From contig SVAY01000004.1 of assembly GCA_015059185.1 (NCBI GenBank), positions 1 through 64,000 on the forward strand: DNA of 64,000 nt, written 5' to 3'. The position numbers and the translations under genes were made by a program. The notes below the pieces were generated by a model. That model did not search any database. It was not told where the DNA came from and saw only the letters and a program-made list of their open reading frames with translations. The number at the start of each line of letters is the position of its first letter. Position 1 is the first letter of the stretch. This document shows, one piece after another, positions 49,478-58,384 of the stretch. The stretch comes from Erysipelotrichaceae bacterium. Its GTDB lineage: Bacteria; Bacillota_I; Bacilli_A; RFN20; CAG-826.

Positions 49478-51631
49478 ATGAAAAAGAATTTCTTAATCAC
49501 ACTTTCTTCTATCGGTGTTCTTGCTACTACAGCTTTATTAGGCTGTTCCGGTAGCAAAAAAGTTACTTACGCAAGTAACTCAGAAGCCTTAGGCGTTGAA
49601 GTAGAACAAATGGAAAAAGATGTTCTCGGTGCTTACGATGCCAAATATAGAAAGGCTGCTGCTATCACTGATGGATCAAAGACAAAGGAACGTTATGAAG
49701 CATTTGCTGATGCTGAATACTCCTTAATCTACGACGAAGGTATTATCGTACCTTGGTTAGGACAAAACGGTGTTGCTGCTACTGTTGCAAAGACCGTTGC
49801 CCGTCAAGCTGGTAAAGCTTCTTACGGCTTAACCGCTGACAAATTCAAAAACGTTGTTGTCACCGACAAGGCAATCACCAAAGAGCAAAGAAAAGCTATT
49901 GATGAAGAATATGCTAAGGGTGGCAATCCACAAAGCTATGTACCAGGTGCAGATGGTTGGGTCGATTTAACACCAGCCAACTCTAACCCAAAGAAAGAAG
50001 CTGACGGAAGCTATTCATATGCTGGTATCAAATTCAATACTGTTAATGAATTCAAAACCACATATACAAAAGATCCAGATAAGGCTTTCTTAAACTACTT
50101 AACCAACTCTTGGACCTACAACAGCTATCACTACTGTAACATGGTTGATGGTTTAGTTGAAAACGACAAGTTTGGTAACATCGTTGGTGCTTTAGCTGAC
50201 AAGTACAAAGTTACCGAAAATGAAGATGGTTCTGAAACTTGGACCTTCCACATTCGTGACGCTAAATGGGTCAAAAATACTGATGGTAGTGAAGTCGCTC
50301 CTGTTAAAGCTGATGACTTCGTTGCTTCTCTCGAATATGTCTTAGATGCATCCAATGCTTCTAATACTGCTAGTATTGTTTATATGTTCGTCTCTGGCGC
50401 ATATGACTACTACAAAGCAACTGCTGCTCATGCAAAAGATGAAACAAAACCAGTTCCTGCATTCAAGGATACAGTTAAAGTAAGTGCTGATGATGAAAAG
50501 AATGAAATTTCTTATACATTAGATGAACCAACCCCATACTTCATCTCTGCATTAACATATTCACCATTCTTACCAGTTAACCGTCAATTCTTAAAAGATC
50601 AAGGTGCTGACTTCGGTAAGAGTGTTGATAACTTACTCGTCAATGGTGCGTTCACCATTAAACACGAAACAGGCGTTAAGATGGAATACACCAAAAACGC
50701 CAAATACTGGGATGCTGATCACGTTTACTTCGATAAGGCTACCAGAAAATTCGTTCCAGGTACTGCTACCTCTGCTGACATCCGTACTTGGTATGAACAA
50801 GGCACAATCGATTCCTTCACCGTCAATACTAAAGACGCCGAAGGTTGGAAGAAATACGTTAGTGGACCAGATGGTACTGGCACACAAAAGAACCCATACA
50901 GTTCTGAATGTAACGCTGTTACCTCCTACGGTACCGCTACCTATATCGGTTACTACAACTTCAACAGATCTTTCTGGGAATACACCAACAAAGACAATGC
51001 TAAGAACAATGCTGAAGCCTTAGCCACTGCTAAAGCTTTACAAAACAAAAAGTTTAGATTAGGTTTCACCTATGGCTTAAATGTTATCGAAGCATTAAAG
51101 ATGTATCAACCATCTGAACCATACAACTACTTAATGAGATCTTACACCAACCGTGAATTAGTTAGTTACAATGGTAAAGACTACTGTGATTTCGTTGATG
51201 ATGTCTATAAGACAAAGAATGGTATCACATCCGATAACTTCTCCTTAACAGGTATCTTAAACGGTTCTGATCCAATCTATAACGCTGATAAGGCTAAGAA
51301 ATTATTCCAAGACGCTAAAGCTGAATTATTAGAAGCTGGCTTAAAGGAAAGTGACTTCCCAATTAAGATCGACGTTATCGGCGATATGGATGTCGAAACC
51401 CAAGCTTACTTCGATGCTATGTATGACTCCATCAATAAAAATGGTGAAGGCATCGTCAAGATCAGTGTTAACGTTCCAGCTACTGAAGAACAAGATACTG
51501 ACTGGGGTTCAATCTCTAACAACTATGACTTCTCCATGTGGAGTGGTTGGGGACCAGACTATGCTGACCCAAATACCTACGGACACACTATGTGTATCGC
51601 TGGTGACATGGTTGAACAATTCGGTTTCTAA
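49478..51631 (+). CDS. oppA: Oligopeptide-binding lipoprotein OppA, apparently circularly permuted
   Basis: Family 5 peptide-binding lipoprotein, 717 residues. Signal peptide and lipobox LLGC (Cys23). Unusually, residues ~50-140 carry what is normally the C-terminal part of OppA: ERYEAFADAEYSLIYDEGI, VPWLGQNG, KASYGLTADKFKNVVVTDK and the terminal TKEQRKAIDEEY. After a Gly/Pro/Asn linker (~145-185) the normal N-terminus begins (TNSWTYNS, MVDGLVENDKFGNIVGALA, RDAKWV) and runs to SGWGPDYADPNT, and the protein ends 21 residues later, where the displaced segment should begin. AGGAGGATAG precedes the ATG. Codon use suggests high expression. Confidence 0.9.
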   Translation: MKKNFLITLSSIGVLATTALLGCSGSKKVTYASNSEALGVEVEQMEKDVLGAYDAKYRKAAAITDGSKTKERYEAFADAEYSLIYDEGIIVPWLGQNGVAATVAKTVARQAGKASYGLTADKFKNVVVTDKAITKEQRKAIDEEYAKGGNPQSYVPGADGWVDLTPANSNPKKEADGSYSYAGIKFNTVNEFKTTYTKDPDKAFLNYLTNSWTYNSYHYCNMVDGLVENDKFGNIVGALADKYKVTENEDGSETWTFHIRDAKWVKNTDGSEVAPVKADDFVASLEYVLDASNASNTASIVYMFVSGAYDYYKATAAHAKDETKPVPAFKDTVKVSADDEKNEISYTLDEPTPYFISALTYSPFLPVNRQFLKDQGADFGKSVDNLLVNGAFTIKHETGVKMEYTKNAKYWDADHVYFDKATRKFVPGTATSADIRTWYEQGTIDSFTVNTKDAEGWKKYVSGPDGTGTQKNPYSSECNAVTSYGTATYIGYYNFNRSFWEYTNKDNAKNNAEALATAKALQNKKFRLGFTYGLNVIEALKMYQPSEPYNYLMRSYTNRELVSYNGKDYCDFVDDVYKTKNGITSDNFSLTGILNGSDPIYNADKAKKLFQDAKAELLEAGLKESDFPIKIDVIGDMDVETQAYFDAMYDSINKNGEGIVKISVNVPATEEQDTDWGSISNNYDFSMWSGWGPDYADPNTYGHTMCIAGDMVEQFGF

Positions 51632-51671
51632 TCTAACCTGAATTAGAGAAACTATTTGTCAAAAACTTTTA

Positions 51672-51699
51672 GGCAAGGGGGGCAACCTCCTTGCCTTTA
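51672..51699 (+). terminator. Attenuating hairpin between oppA and oppB
   Basis: GGCAAGGGGGG / CCTCCTTGCC forms a GC-rich hairpin followed by only three T residues. It may partly terminate or protect the mRNA end, giving more OppA than permease, as in other opp operons. Confidence 0.5.
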
Positions 51700-51768
51700 A
51701 TGCTAACAACCTGCGCGTATACGCTATGTATATGTGCAATGTAATGTAAATAAAGAAAGGAAGAATTT

Positions 51769-52911
51769 ATGGAAGAAACAATAAAGGAAAAACCTGTGAA
51801 TCGTTTCTTTAGAGCCGTTGGAGAAGCTCTTAAGAATAAAACGTTTCACTACATATTAAAGCGTGTCTTAACTTCTTTATTGACATTAATCTTAATTGTT
51901 GCGGTCGTTACTGCATTAATTAGATTATTACCAGATACCAAATTCTACGATGTAAAAGAATATAAGACTATTTCTCAAAAGATGGGTAGGGCTGCGGCTG
52001 ATAACTATATGAACCGTACCTTATTCCTCGCAGGTAGAAAAGATATTCATGGTAATGACGTGTCAGTTTTGCATTCCATCTTCGAATATATTTATTGGGT
52101 CTTACCAATCCCAAAAACAATTCCAACTAAATGGAATTCAAACTACACACAAGTGTTAGAATCAGCAACATTCTTTTGTTACTTCGGTAGATCACAAAAC
52201 TTAGCTGGTAGACCATTTGTTACTGACTTATTAACTTCTAGAATGGGTATCTCATTCACCATCTCCATTATTTGTACGATATTAACTTATATCTTCTCAG
52301 TGCCTCTTGGTATTGCCATGGCAAAGAAACCAGGCGGTCCAGTTGATAAAGCTGGTAATGTATTCATCGTTCTTAACTGGGCTATTCCAGGATTAGTCTT
52401 CTACTTATTGATGAACTCTATTATGGGTCGTGTCGATGGTATATTTGGTTGGGGACACTTCGGATTCTTCTATGAGGATGGTAAGTGGTGGACCCTTGTA
52501 CCTCCAATCTTCTGTGTCGTCTTCTTAGGCATCCCAGGCTTAGCTATTTGGGTGAGACGTTACATGGTTGATGAATTAAGCTCAGATTACGTTAAATTCG
52601 CCCGTTCTAAAGGCTTAAGTGAAAATACTATCATGTACAAGCACGTCTTTAGAAACGCAGTTATCCCTTTAATTAGAGGTTTACCTGCAACATTCATCGG
52701 TGCAATTATTGGTTCCTACTATATCGAATACATTTGGACTATTCCAGGAACCGGTGTCTTATTGATCCAAGGTCTTCAAGGCTCTAGCCCTGACGTCCAA
52801 TTAGTCCAAGGATTAACTGTTATTTACGCCGCATTATCAATGCTCTCATTCTTACTCGGTGATATCGTGACAGTATTCTTCGATCCACGTATTAAACTTC
52901 AAAGTGATTAA
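51769..52911 (+). CDS. oppB: Oligopeptide ABC transporter permease OppB
   Basis: Membrane permease of 380 residues with about six helices. After TM1 there is a long outside loop (~45-160), then MGISFTISIICTILTYIFSVPLGIAMAKKPG and the coupling loop DYVKFARSKGLSENTIMYKHVFRNAVIPLI that is diagnostic for OppB/DppB. Longer than the usual ~310 because of that loop. AAAGGAAG precedes the ATG; 137 bases separate it from oppA. Confidence 0.94.
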   Translation: MEETIKEKPVNRFFRAVGEALKNKTFHYILKRVLTSLLTLILIVAVVTALIRLLPDTKFYDVKEYKTISQKMGRAAADNYMNRTLFLAGRKDIHGNDVSVLHSIFEYIYWVLPIPKTIPTKWNSNYTQVLESATFFCYFGRSQNLAGRPFVTDLLTSRMGISFTISIICTILTYIFSVPLGIAMAKKPGGPVDKAGNVFIVLNWAIPGLVFYLLMNSIMGRVDGIFGWGHFGFFYEDGKWWTLVPPIFCVVFLGIPGLAIWVRRYMVDELSSDYVKFARSKGLSENTIMYKHVFRNAVIPLIRGLPATFIGAIIGSYYIEYIWTIPGTGVLLIQGLQGSSPDVQLVQGLTVIYAALSMLSFLLGDIVTVFFDPRIKLQSD

Positions 52912-52925
52912 GGAGGTAATTAACA

Positions 52926-53903
52926 ATGAAAGAAAAAATAGATTTAACATTATTAAATGCCTCTACACTTACCAAAGAACAAGAAGATGCATTATTCTAT
53001 CACGTTGATATTGATGAGCAAGAAAGTGAACACTTAGCGGCGGAACCATATTCATATTGGAAATCAGTTCTCCGTGTATTCGCGACAAAAACGTCTGCTC
53101 GTATCTCTATCATATGTTTATTAGTCATCGTTTTATCGATGCTTATCATCCCATTATTTGCTCCAAGTGGTGCTTATGATTCCAATTTAGCAATTAAGAA
53201 CTTAGGTCCATCACTAGATCACTTATGGGGAACAGACTTAGTTGGAAGAGATATGTTCTTCATGTGTTTTAGAGGCTTATCTAAATCCTTAGGTTTAGCC
53301 ATTATCACATCTGTTATCGTGACAGTTGTTGGTACAGTCGTTGGTCTTTTCTGGGGTTATAACCGTAAGATTGACCCAATTATGATTGAATTATATAACT
53401 TAGTAAGTAATATTCCTTCCTTATTACTTTACATGTTATTAGCCTTCATCTTTGCTAACGCTTTCCCAGATATGTCTGTTGAAATGAGATTAGTTATCTC
53501 ATTATCTGTTACTGGTTGGATTGGCGTTGCCTTATTCATCCGTAACCAAACATTAATTATTACTAACAGGGAATATAATATTGCCTCTGTGACATTAGGC
53601 ACTCCAACATTCCGTATTATGATGAGAAACCTCTTACCATACTTATTAGCGGTTATCATCACAGAATTCTCACTCTTACTTCCAGGTATGATTTCTAGCG
53701 AAGTTAGTATGAGCTTCTTCGGTGTTGGCTTCCCAAGTACTGAAATTTCTATCGGTGTTCTTCTTGATAACGGTAGAAGATATTTCACTCAATATCCATG
53801 GCAATTACTCGCACCTGCTGGTGTTCTTGCCTTCATCATCTTTACATTCTATCTTATGGGTCTTGCTCTTAGTGACGCTCTTGATCCTAAGAAGCATCGT
53901 TAA
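52926..53903 (+). CDS. oppC: Oligopeptide ABC transporter permease OppC
   Basis: Second permease, 325 residues. A hydrophilic start of about 50 residues is followed by TM1; then HLWGTDLVGRDMFFMCFRGLSKSL, the family phrase of OppC, and the coupling loop REYNIASVTLGTPTFRIMMRNLLP. It ends with LSDALDPKKHR, a typical OppC terminus. AGGAGGTAAT precedes the ATG, 14 bases after oppB. Confidence 0.95.
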   Translation: MKEKIDLTLLNASTLTKEQEDALFYHVDIDEQESEHLAAEPYSYWKSVLRVFATKTSARISIICLLVIVLSMLIIPLFAPSGAYDSNLAIKNLGPSLDHLWGTDLVGRDMFFMCFRGLSKSLGLAIITSVIVTVVGTVVGLFWGYNRKIDPIMIELYNLVSNIPSLLLYMLLAFIFANAFPDMSVEMRLVISLSVTGWIGVALFIRNQTLIITNREYNIASVTLGTPTFRIMMRNLLPYLLAVIITEFSLLLPGMISSEVSMSFFGVGFPSTEISIGVLLDNGRRYFTQYPWQLLAPAGVLAFIIFTFYLMGLALSDALDPKKHR

Positions 53904-53920
53904 TAGGAGGAGAGTAGACA

Positions 53921-55378
53921 ATGAAAAAAGCAATCGAAATCATGTTAAGAGTGTGGTTCTGGCTTATGGTCACTGCCACAACCATTATTCTCATCCTTGC
54001 CCTTGTTAGAATGGTGGATGCTCAATTAATTATTATTAATTCTGAAGCAACTTATGGTAAGTATGATGTTGAATTATATAATTCACTTAAGTTACAATCC
54101 GTTATTTACTTCATTATTACTGCTTATTTGTTCCTTAACTGTATCTTCTCTTTCATTCTCGGCAAGAGATATAGAGTAGCGAAGAATAAGGAAGAATTAA
54201 GAAATATTTCTCTTCTTAATGCTTGTTTATTAGGAAACATTCCTACTGGTATCATGCTCTTAGTTTGTGATCCGACCATCTTTAACATCACAAGCTTTGT
54301 GTTAAATGAAAAAGACGCAGTTAAGAAAGGTGAAGTTATTGTTTCTGTTAAAGACTTAGAAGTGCAATTCTCTGTTAGAGATAGAATCTTAACCGCTATT
54401 AGAAAGATTAACCTTGATATTTATAAAGGCGAAACCATCGCTATCGTTGGTGAATCAGGTTCTGGTAAATCAGTCTTTACTAAATGTTTGACTGGTATGC
54501 TTGAAGAAAATGGTCGCGTCAGTGGTGGACAAATCCTCTATGCTGGCGTTGATTTAGCAAAATTTACTACTACCAACGAATGGCTTGAAATTCGTGGTAA
54601 AAGAATTGCTACTATCTTCCAAGACCCAATGACTTCTTTAAACCCATTACTTCATATTGGCACTCAAATTACTGAAGTAATTAAAAAACACCGTAATATG
54701 ACTGAAGCTGACGCTAAAAAAGAAGCTATCATGCTTCTTAAGAAAGTTGGTATCAAAGATGCGGAACATCGTTTCAATGATTTCCCATTCCAATATTCCG
54801 GTGGTATGAGACAAAGAGTTGTTATTGCTATTGCTCTTGCTTGTGCTCCAGATATCTTAATCTGTGACGAACCTACAACCGCTCTTGACGTGACAATTCA
54901 AGCTCAAATCTTAGCTTTAATTAATGAATTAAAAGAAGAATATGGCTTCACTGTTATCTTCATTACTCACGACCTTGGTGTCGTTGCTGAAGTGGCAGAT
55001 AGAGTCGCTGTTATGTATGCTGGACAATTCGTTGAACATGGTAGTGTCAATGATATCTATTATGATCCACGTCATCCATATACATGGTCACTCCTTTCTT
55101 CCTTACCACAACTTGGTGAAAAGGGTGAAACACTTTACTCAATTACTGGTACACCTCCATCATTATTTAACGAAGTTAAAGGTGATGCTTTTGCCCCACG
55201 TAACCCATATGCTTTAGCAATTGATTTTGTTAAAGAACCTCCAATGTTCAAAGTTAGTGAAACTCACTACGCTAAGACTTGGTTATGTGATCCACGTGCT
55301 CCAAAAGTGGAGAGACCTGCTATTATTGGCGAAATTACAGAAAGAGTAAGAAAGATTTACTCGGAAAGGAAGGACTAA
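53921..55378 (+). CDS. oppD: Oligopeptide ABC transporter ATPase OppD with N-terminal membrane domain
   Basis: A 485-residue ATPase, against ~330-350 usual. Residues 1-~135 form an extra domain with three hydrophobic helices (about 11-31, 60-80, 95-116). The NBD follows: Walker A GESGSGKS (177-184), Q-loop FQDPMTSLNP, signature YSGGMRQR, Walker B LICDEPTTALD and H-loop THD, and then the OppD C-terminal peptide-importer domain (RHPYTWSLLSSLPQ). Only one Cys remains in the C-terminal part, so no Fe-S site is evident. AGGAGGAGAG precedes the ATG. Confidence 0.92.
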   Translation: MKKAIEIMLRVWFWLMVTATTIILILALVRMVDAQLIIINSEATYGKYDVELYNSLKLQSVIYFIITAYLFLNCIFSFILGKRYRVAKNKEELRNISLLNACLLGNIPTGIMLLVCDPTIFNITSFVLNEKDAVKKGEVIVSVKDLEVQFSVRDRILTAIRKINLDIYKGETIAIVGESGSGKSVFTKCLTGMLEENGRVSGGQILYAGVDLAKFTTTNEWLEIRGKRIATIFQDPMTSLNPLLHIGTQITEVIKKHRNMTEADAKKEAIMLLKKVGIKDAEHRFNDFPFQYSGGMRQRVVIAIALACAPDILICDEPTTALDVTIQAQILALINELKEEYGFTVIFITHDLGVVAEVADRVAVMYAGQFVEHGSVNDIYYDPRHPYTWSLLSSLPQLGEKGETLYSITGTPPSLFNEVKGDAFAPRNPYALAIDFVKEPPMFKVSETHYAKTWLCDPRAPKVERPAIIGEITERVRKIYSERKD

Positions 55379-55381
55379 TTT

Positions 55382-57970
55382 ATGCTAAAGAAAAAGTCAG
55401 CGAAAAAGGTCATTGATATCCGTAGTATTTATAAATATACTACCGCGGATAGAGATGAAGTCCTTCAATATGCGAAAAAGAATAGAAAAGGTCTTCCTCT
55501 TGTTTGGCCAATTAAAAACGCTTTAAATAAAAGAATTATTCTTTCCTTTGTTGATGCTTATATCTGTGATAAAAGCGGTAAACAAATTGAAGAAGAAAAA
55601 GGCAACTTTGACATCTTAGAGCAAGATTCTTTCGATGCTAAAGATCCACACGCTCATATTAAGCTTAAATTTATTAACGCTTTATTATCCCCAGACTATT
55701 TAGTCCAAGGTGGTGTTTATTATAAAGGTAGATACTTTACCTCTAAGATGGATTATAAAAAAGCAACACTTTTACTTAAATCCTTCTTAAATAACTATTT
55801 CCATCTTGAAGATGGTGAACTCGTTAATAGTACATTTAAACAAAATAACGGCGTTGCTTTACCATTCTATCCAACAAAATCTCTTGATGGAAAAAGAAGG
55901 GCAATCTTTAGCGCTGTTAATGCTACTATTAGGGCTAAAGGTGACGAATCAAATAGTTCCTTCGGTAATTATTCCTTCCATATCTATCGTGGTGATTTAT
56001 TCAATCTTAAAAAGAAAGAAGATATGGATAAAGCAGAAGTTATCTTCTCACTTTTATCTAGTGATAGAGTAGTGAGTGGCTTCTATTATAAAGGTCAATT
56101 ATTACCTGATCACTTAAGTGATGACTTCAAATATTATTTAGAGAAGAGCTTTGTTAAAAAGAACTTCTCAGTTGAAGATCGTGATTATTTATTCACCCAC
56201 GTCCGTAAAGATGCAAAAACTGGTTATCCTATCTTTTGGCCAATGATCAATAAGAAAGGTAGACCAATTGCTATTTCTGTTGTCAACGCTAGTGGACAAT
56301 ACGTTGATGATGAATCATTAGCTAACTTTGACGTTTATAGCGATGAAAAGTATGATTTAAGAGAAGAACATTTACAAAAGAAACTCAATGTTATTAAAGC
56401 TCTTTATTACAATACTGGCCTCACTAGTGGTGCTCTTTATTTTGATGGCATTCTCATGTGTGGTGGTGTTTCTAATAGTGAGAAGAAATATCGTAGAGGA
56501 AAAACTGAAAGAGTTCTTAATATCTATATTAATAACACCAAAGATATTGAAGAAATTAATAAGAATTTCACCACAAATGATCGTGAAAAATTATTAAATA
56601 TTTCTCGTGTCTACGATGCTTATTATCCAGGTAATAAAATCATTGTTCCTAAGAAAGATAAATCATTTAATAAAGAAAATGCTAACACTGTGAAATTTGA
56701 CAATGTTAATGCGATTGATTCCTTAGGTAATTATATCTTAAAAGAAGATTTATCTTCTTTACATGAAAAGAATGAATCTAACTTCTCTAAAGATGAAGTG
56801 CAAATTCTTAAAGCCTATGTTTCACCAAATTATAAGGTGAGAGGTGGTTTATACTTTAACGGTAAAAACGTTTCCTTAAAACATAACGAACAATTCATTA
56901 ACTATATCCGTGAAAAGTTAAATGATGACGATCGTCGTTTCGTCTTTGAAGGCAATGAGGAAACGGCTTATAAATTTGCCCTTGATAAAAAATATGGCAT
57001 TACCAAATATTGGCCAACTAGAGATGAAAATGAACGTGATGTTCTTCTCTCTGTAGTCGATGCTGATATCCGCTTTAAAAATGGCAGACAAGTTGTTAAA
57101 GCTGTCTCTAATGCAACATTTGATATCTATGAAGGCGAAACATTCGGTTTAGTTGGTGAATCAGGTTCTGGTAAAACAACTATTTCTCGTGCCATTTTAG
57201 GTATTAATAAGCTCTATAAAGGTGGTATTTACTTCAAAGGTAAATTAATCTCTAGCAAGATGGAAAAGAGTTCAAAACTCCGTATTAAGAAGAACATTCA
57301 AATGATCTTCCAAGATCCAGCTGCTAGCTTAAACGAAAGAGCAAACATTGACTATATCGTCAGTGAAGGTTTATATAACTTCAATATGTTCAAGTCTAAA
57401 GAAGAAAGAATTGAAAAAGTCGTGAATATGCTTGGTCAAGTCGGACTTCTCCCAGAACACTTATCTCGTTATCCACACGAATTCTCTGGTGGTCAAAGAC
57501 AACGTATTGGTATCGCTAGAGCCTTAGTTATTGAGCCTCAACTTGTCTTAGCAGATGAACCAATCTCCGCTCTTGACGTTTCTATCCGTGCCCAAGTTCT
57601 TAACTTAATGAAGAAACTTCAAAATGAGCAAAAATTAACATATTTATTCATTGCTCACGATTTAAGTATTATTCGTTATATCTCTGATAGAATCGCTGTT
57701 ATGCATAATGGGTTTATCGTTGAACTTGGTCCTGCTGATGAGATCTATCAACACCCATATCACCCATACACACAATCTTTATTAACCGCTATTCCTCAAC
57801 CTGATCCAAAAACGAAAAATGAACGTAAAAAGGTCAGGTATGAACAAGGTGATTTACGTTATGAAGATTGCCGTTGGGAAGAATTATCTCCTAACCATTT
57901 CGTCTTAGTTAATGACGAAATTAAGGATAATATCCTTAAAATAGTAGCGAAAAGAAGTAAAAATAAATAA
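55382..57970 (+). CDS. oppF: Oligopeptide ABC transporter ATPase OppF with four degenerate half-NBD repeats
   Basis: An 862-residue ATPase; normal OppF has ~310-330. The intact NBD lies at ~545-800: Walker [10 protein letters not shown] (592-600), Q644, signature FSGGQRQ (701-707), Walker [11 protein letters not shown] and H759. Before it are four diverged copies of the NBD's own front end. Anchors recur: VDA/VNA at 57, 179, 301, 442 and 559, and (G/S)G-x-Y-(Y/F)-(K/N/D)-G at 110, 232, 349, 488 and 614, a period of ~120-140. The Walker A motif is lost in every extra copy. Starts 3 bases after oppD. Confidence 0.92.
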   Translation: MLKKKSAKKVIDIRSIYKYTTADRDEVLQYAKKNRKGLPLVWPIKNALNKRIILSFVDAYICDKSGKQIEEEKGNFDILEQDSFDAKDPHAHIKLKFINALLSPDYLVQGGVYYKGRYFTSKMDYKKATLLLKSFLNNYFHLEDGELVNSTFKQNNGVALPFYPTKSLDGKRRAIFSAVNATIRAKGDESNSSFGNYSFHIYRGDLFNLKKKEDMDKAEVIFSLLSSDRVVSGFYYKGQLLPDHLSDDFKYYLEKSFVKKNFSVEDRDYLFTHVRKDAKTGYPIFWPMINKKGRPIAISVVNASGQYVDDESLANFDVYSDEKYDLREEHLQKKLNVIKALYYNTGLTSGALYFDGILMCGGVSNSEKKYRRGKTERVLNIYINNTKDIEEINKNFTTNDREKLLNISRVYDAYYPGNKIIVPKKDKSFNKENANTVKFDNVNAIDSLGNYILKEDLSSLHEKNESNFSKDEVQILKAYVSPNYKVRGGLYFNGKNVSLKHNEQFINYIREKLNDDDRRFVFEGNEETAYKFALDKKYGITKYWPTRDENERDVLLSVVDADIRFKNGRQVVKAVSNATFDIYEGETFGLVGESGSGKTTISRAILGINKLYKGGIYFKGKLISSKMEKSSKLRIKKNIQMIFQDPAASLNERANIDYIVSEGLYNFNMFKSKEERIEKVVNMLGQVGLLPEHLSRYPHEFSGGQRQRIGIARALVIEPQLVLADEPISALDVSIRAQVLNLMKKLQNEQKLTYLFIAHDLSIIRYISDRIAVMHNGFIVELGPADEIYQHPYHPYTQSLLTAIPQPDPKTKNERKKVRYEQGDLRYEDCRWEELSPNHFVLVNDEIKDNILKIVAKRSKNK

Positions 57971-58305
57971 TGGACGAAAGAGATAATAGACCCCATTTTT
58001 GGCTGATACCATATTCAATAATTTTACTACTAATTATTGGCTTAAGTGGTGGTATTGCAACCATTGTCATACAAGACTTAATCTATTTGGAAGTAGCGCT
58101 TGTATTAGGTGGATTATTCGACTTATTATTCTTAGTTATTCGTATCTTCTTCCGTGACCGCGTTAATTACCGTAAAAATAAGTCCGTATTTGAAGATACT
58201 AAAGCGCCAGAATATAAGGAATTTATGGTCAACCAATGGATTCTTGCTGCTATTGGAATTGGGTTATTACTCATCTCAGTTATCATCTTCTTGATTCGTA
58301 GATAA
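57970..58305 (+). CDS. Small membrane protein at the end of the opp operon
   Basis: A 111-residue protein with three hydrophobic segments (~13-33, 38-60, 90-108) and a basic cytoplasmic stretch between the last two. No family recognised. The ATG overlaps the oppF stop codon by 1 base, so it is co-translated with the importer and could be an accessory subunit. A terminator follows at once. Confidence 0.75.
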   Translation: MDERDNRPHFWLIPYSIILLLIIGLSGGIATIVIQDLIYLEVALVLGGLFDLLFLVIRIFFRDRVNYRKNKSVFEDTKAPEYKEFMVNQWILAAIGIGLLLISVIIFLIRR

Positions 58306-58318
58306 ATCGAATCTAAAC

Positions 58319-58348
58319 AAAGTTGGTCTAAAAGGCCAACTTTTTTTT
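58319..58348 (+). terminator. Terminator of the opp operon
   Basis: Stem AAGTTGG / CCAACTT with loop TCTAAAAGG, then a run of T residues. Confidence 0.85.
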
Positions 58349-58356
58349 GTTGCAAA

Positions 58357-58362
58357 TATAAT
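58357..58362 (+). promoter_or_regulatory. -10 box of the ABC exporter operon
   Basis: TATAAT at 58357-58362, 22 bases before the exporter's ATG; the -35 region falls in the terminator's T run and is not clear. Confidence 0.5.
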
Positions 58363-58384
58363 ATAAAACACATAGCATATTATT

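Noticed and set aside
49289-51735. GCGCGTATA-type words on both sides of oppA as a shared operator
   Set aside because: The two matches (near 49291 and 51714) are short and differ in their flanks; no symmetric site could be defined.
51631-51768. Frameshift or early stop truncating OppA
   Set aside because: No continuation of the missing C-terminal segment is found in any frame after the stop; instead that segment is present at the protein's N-terminus, which supports permutation.
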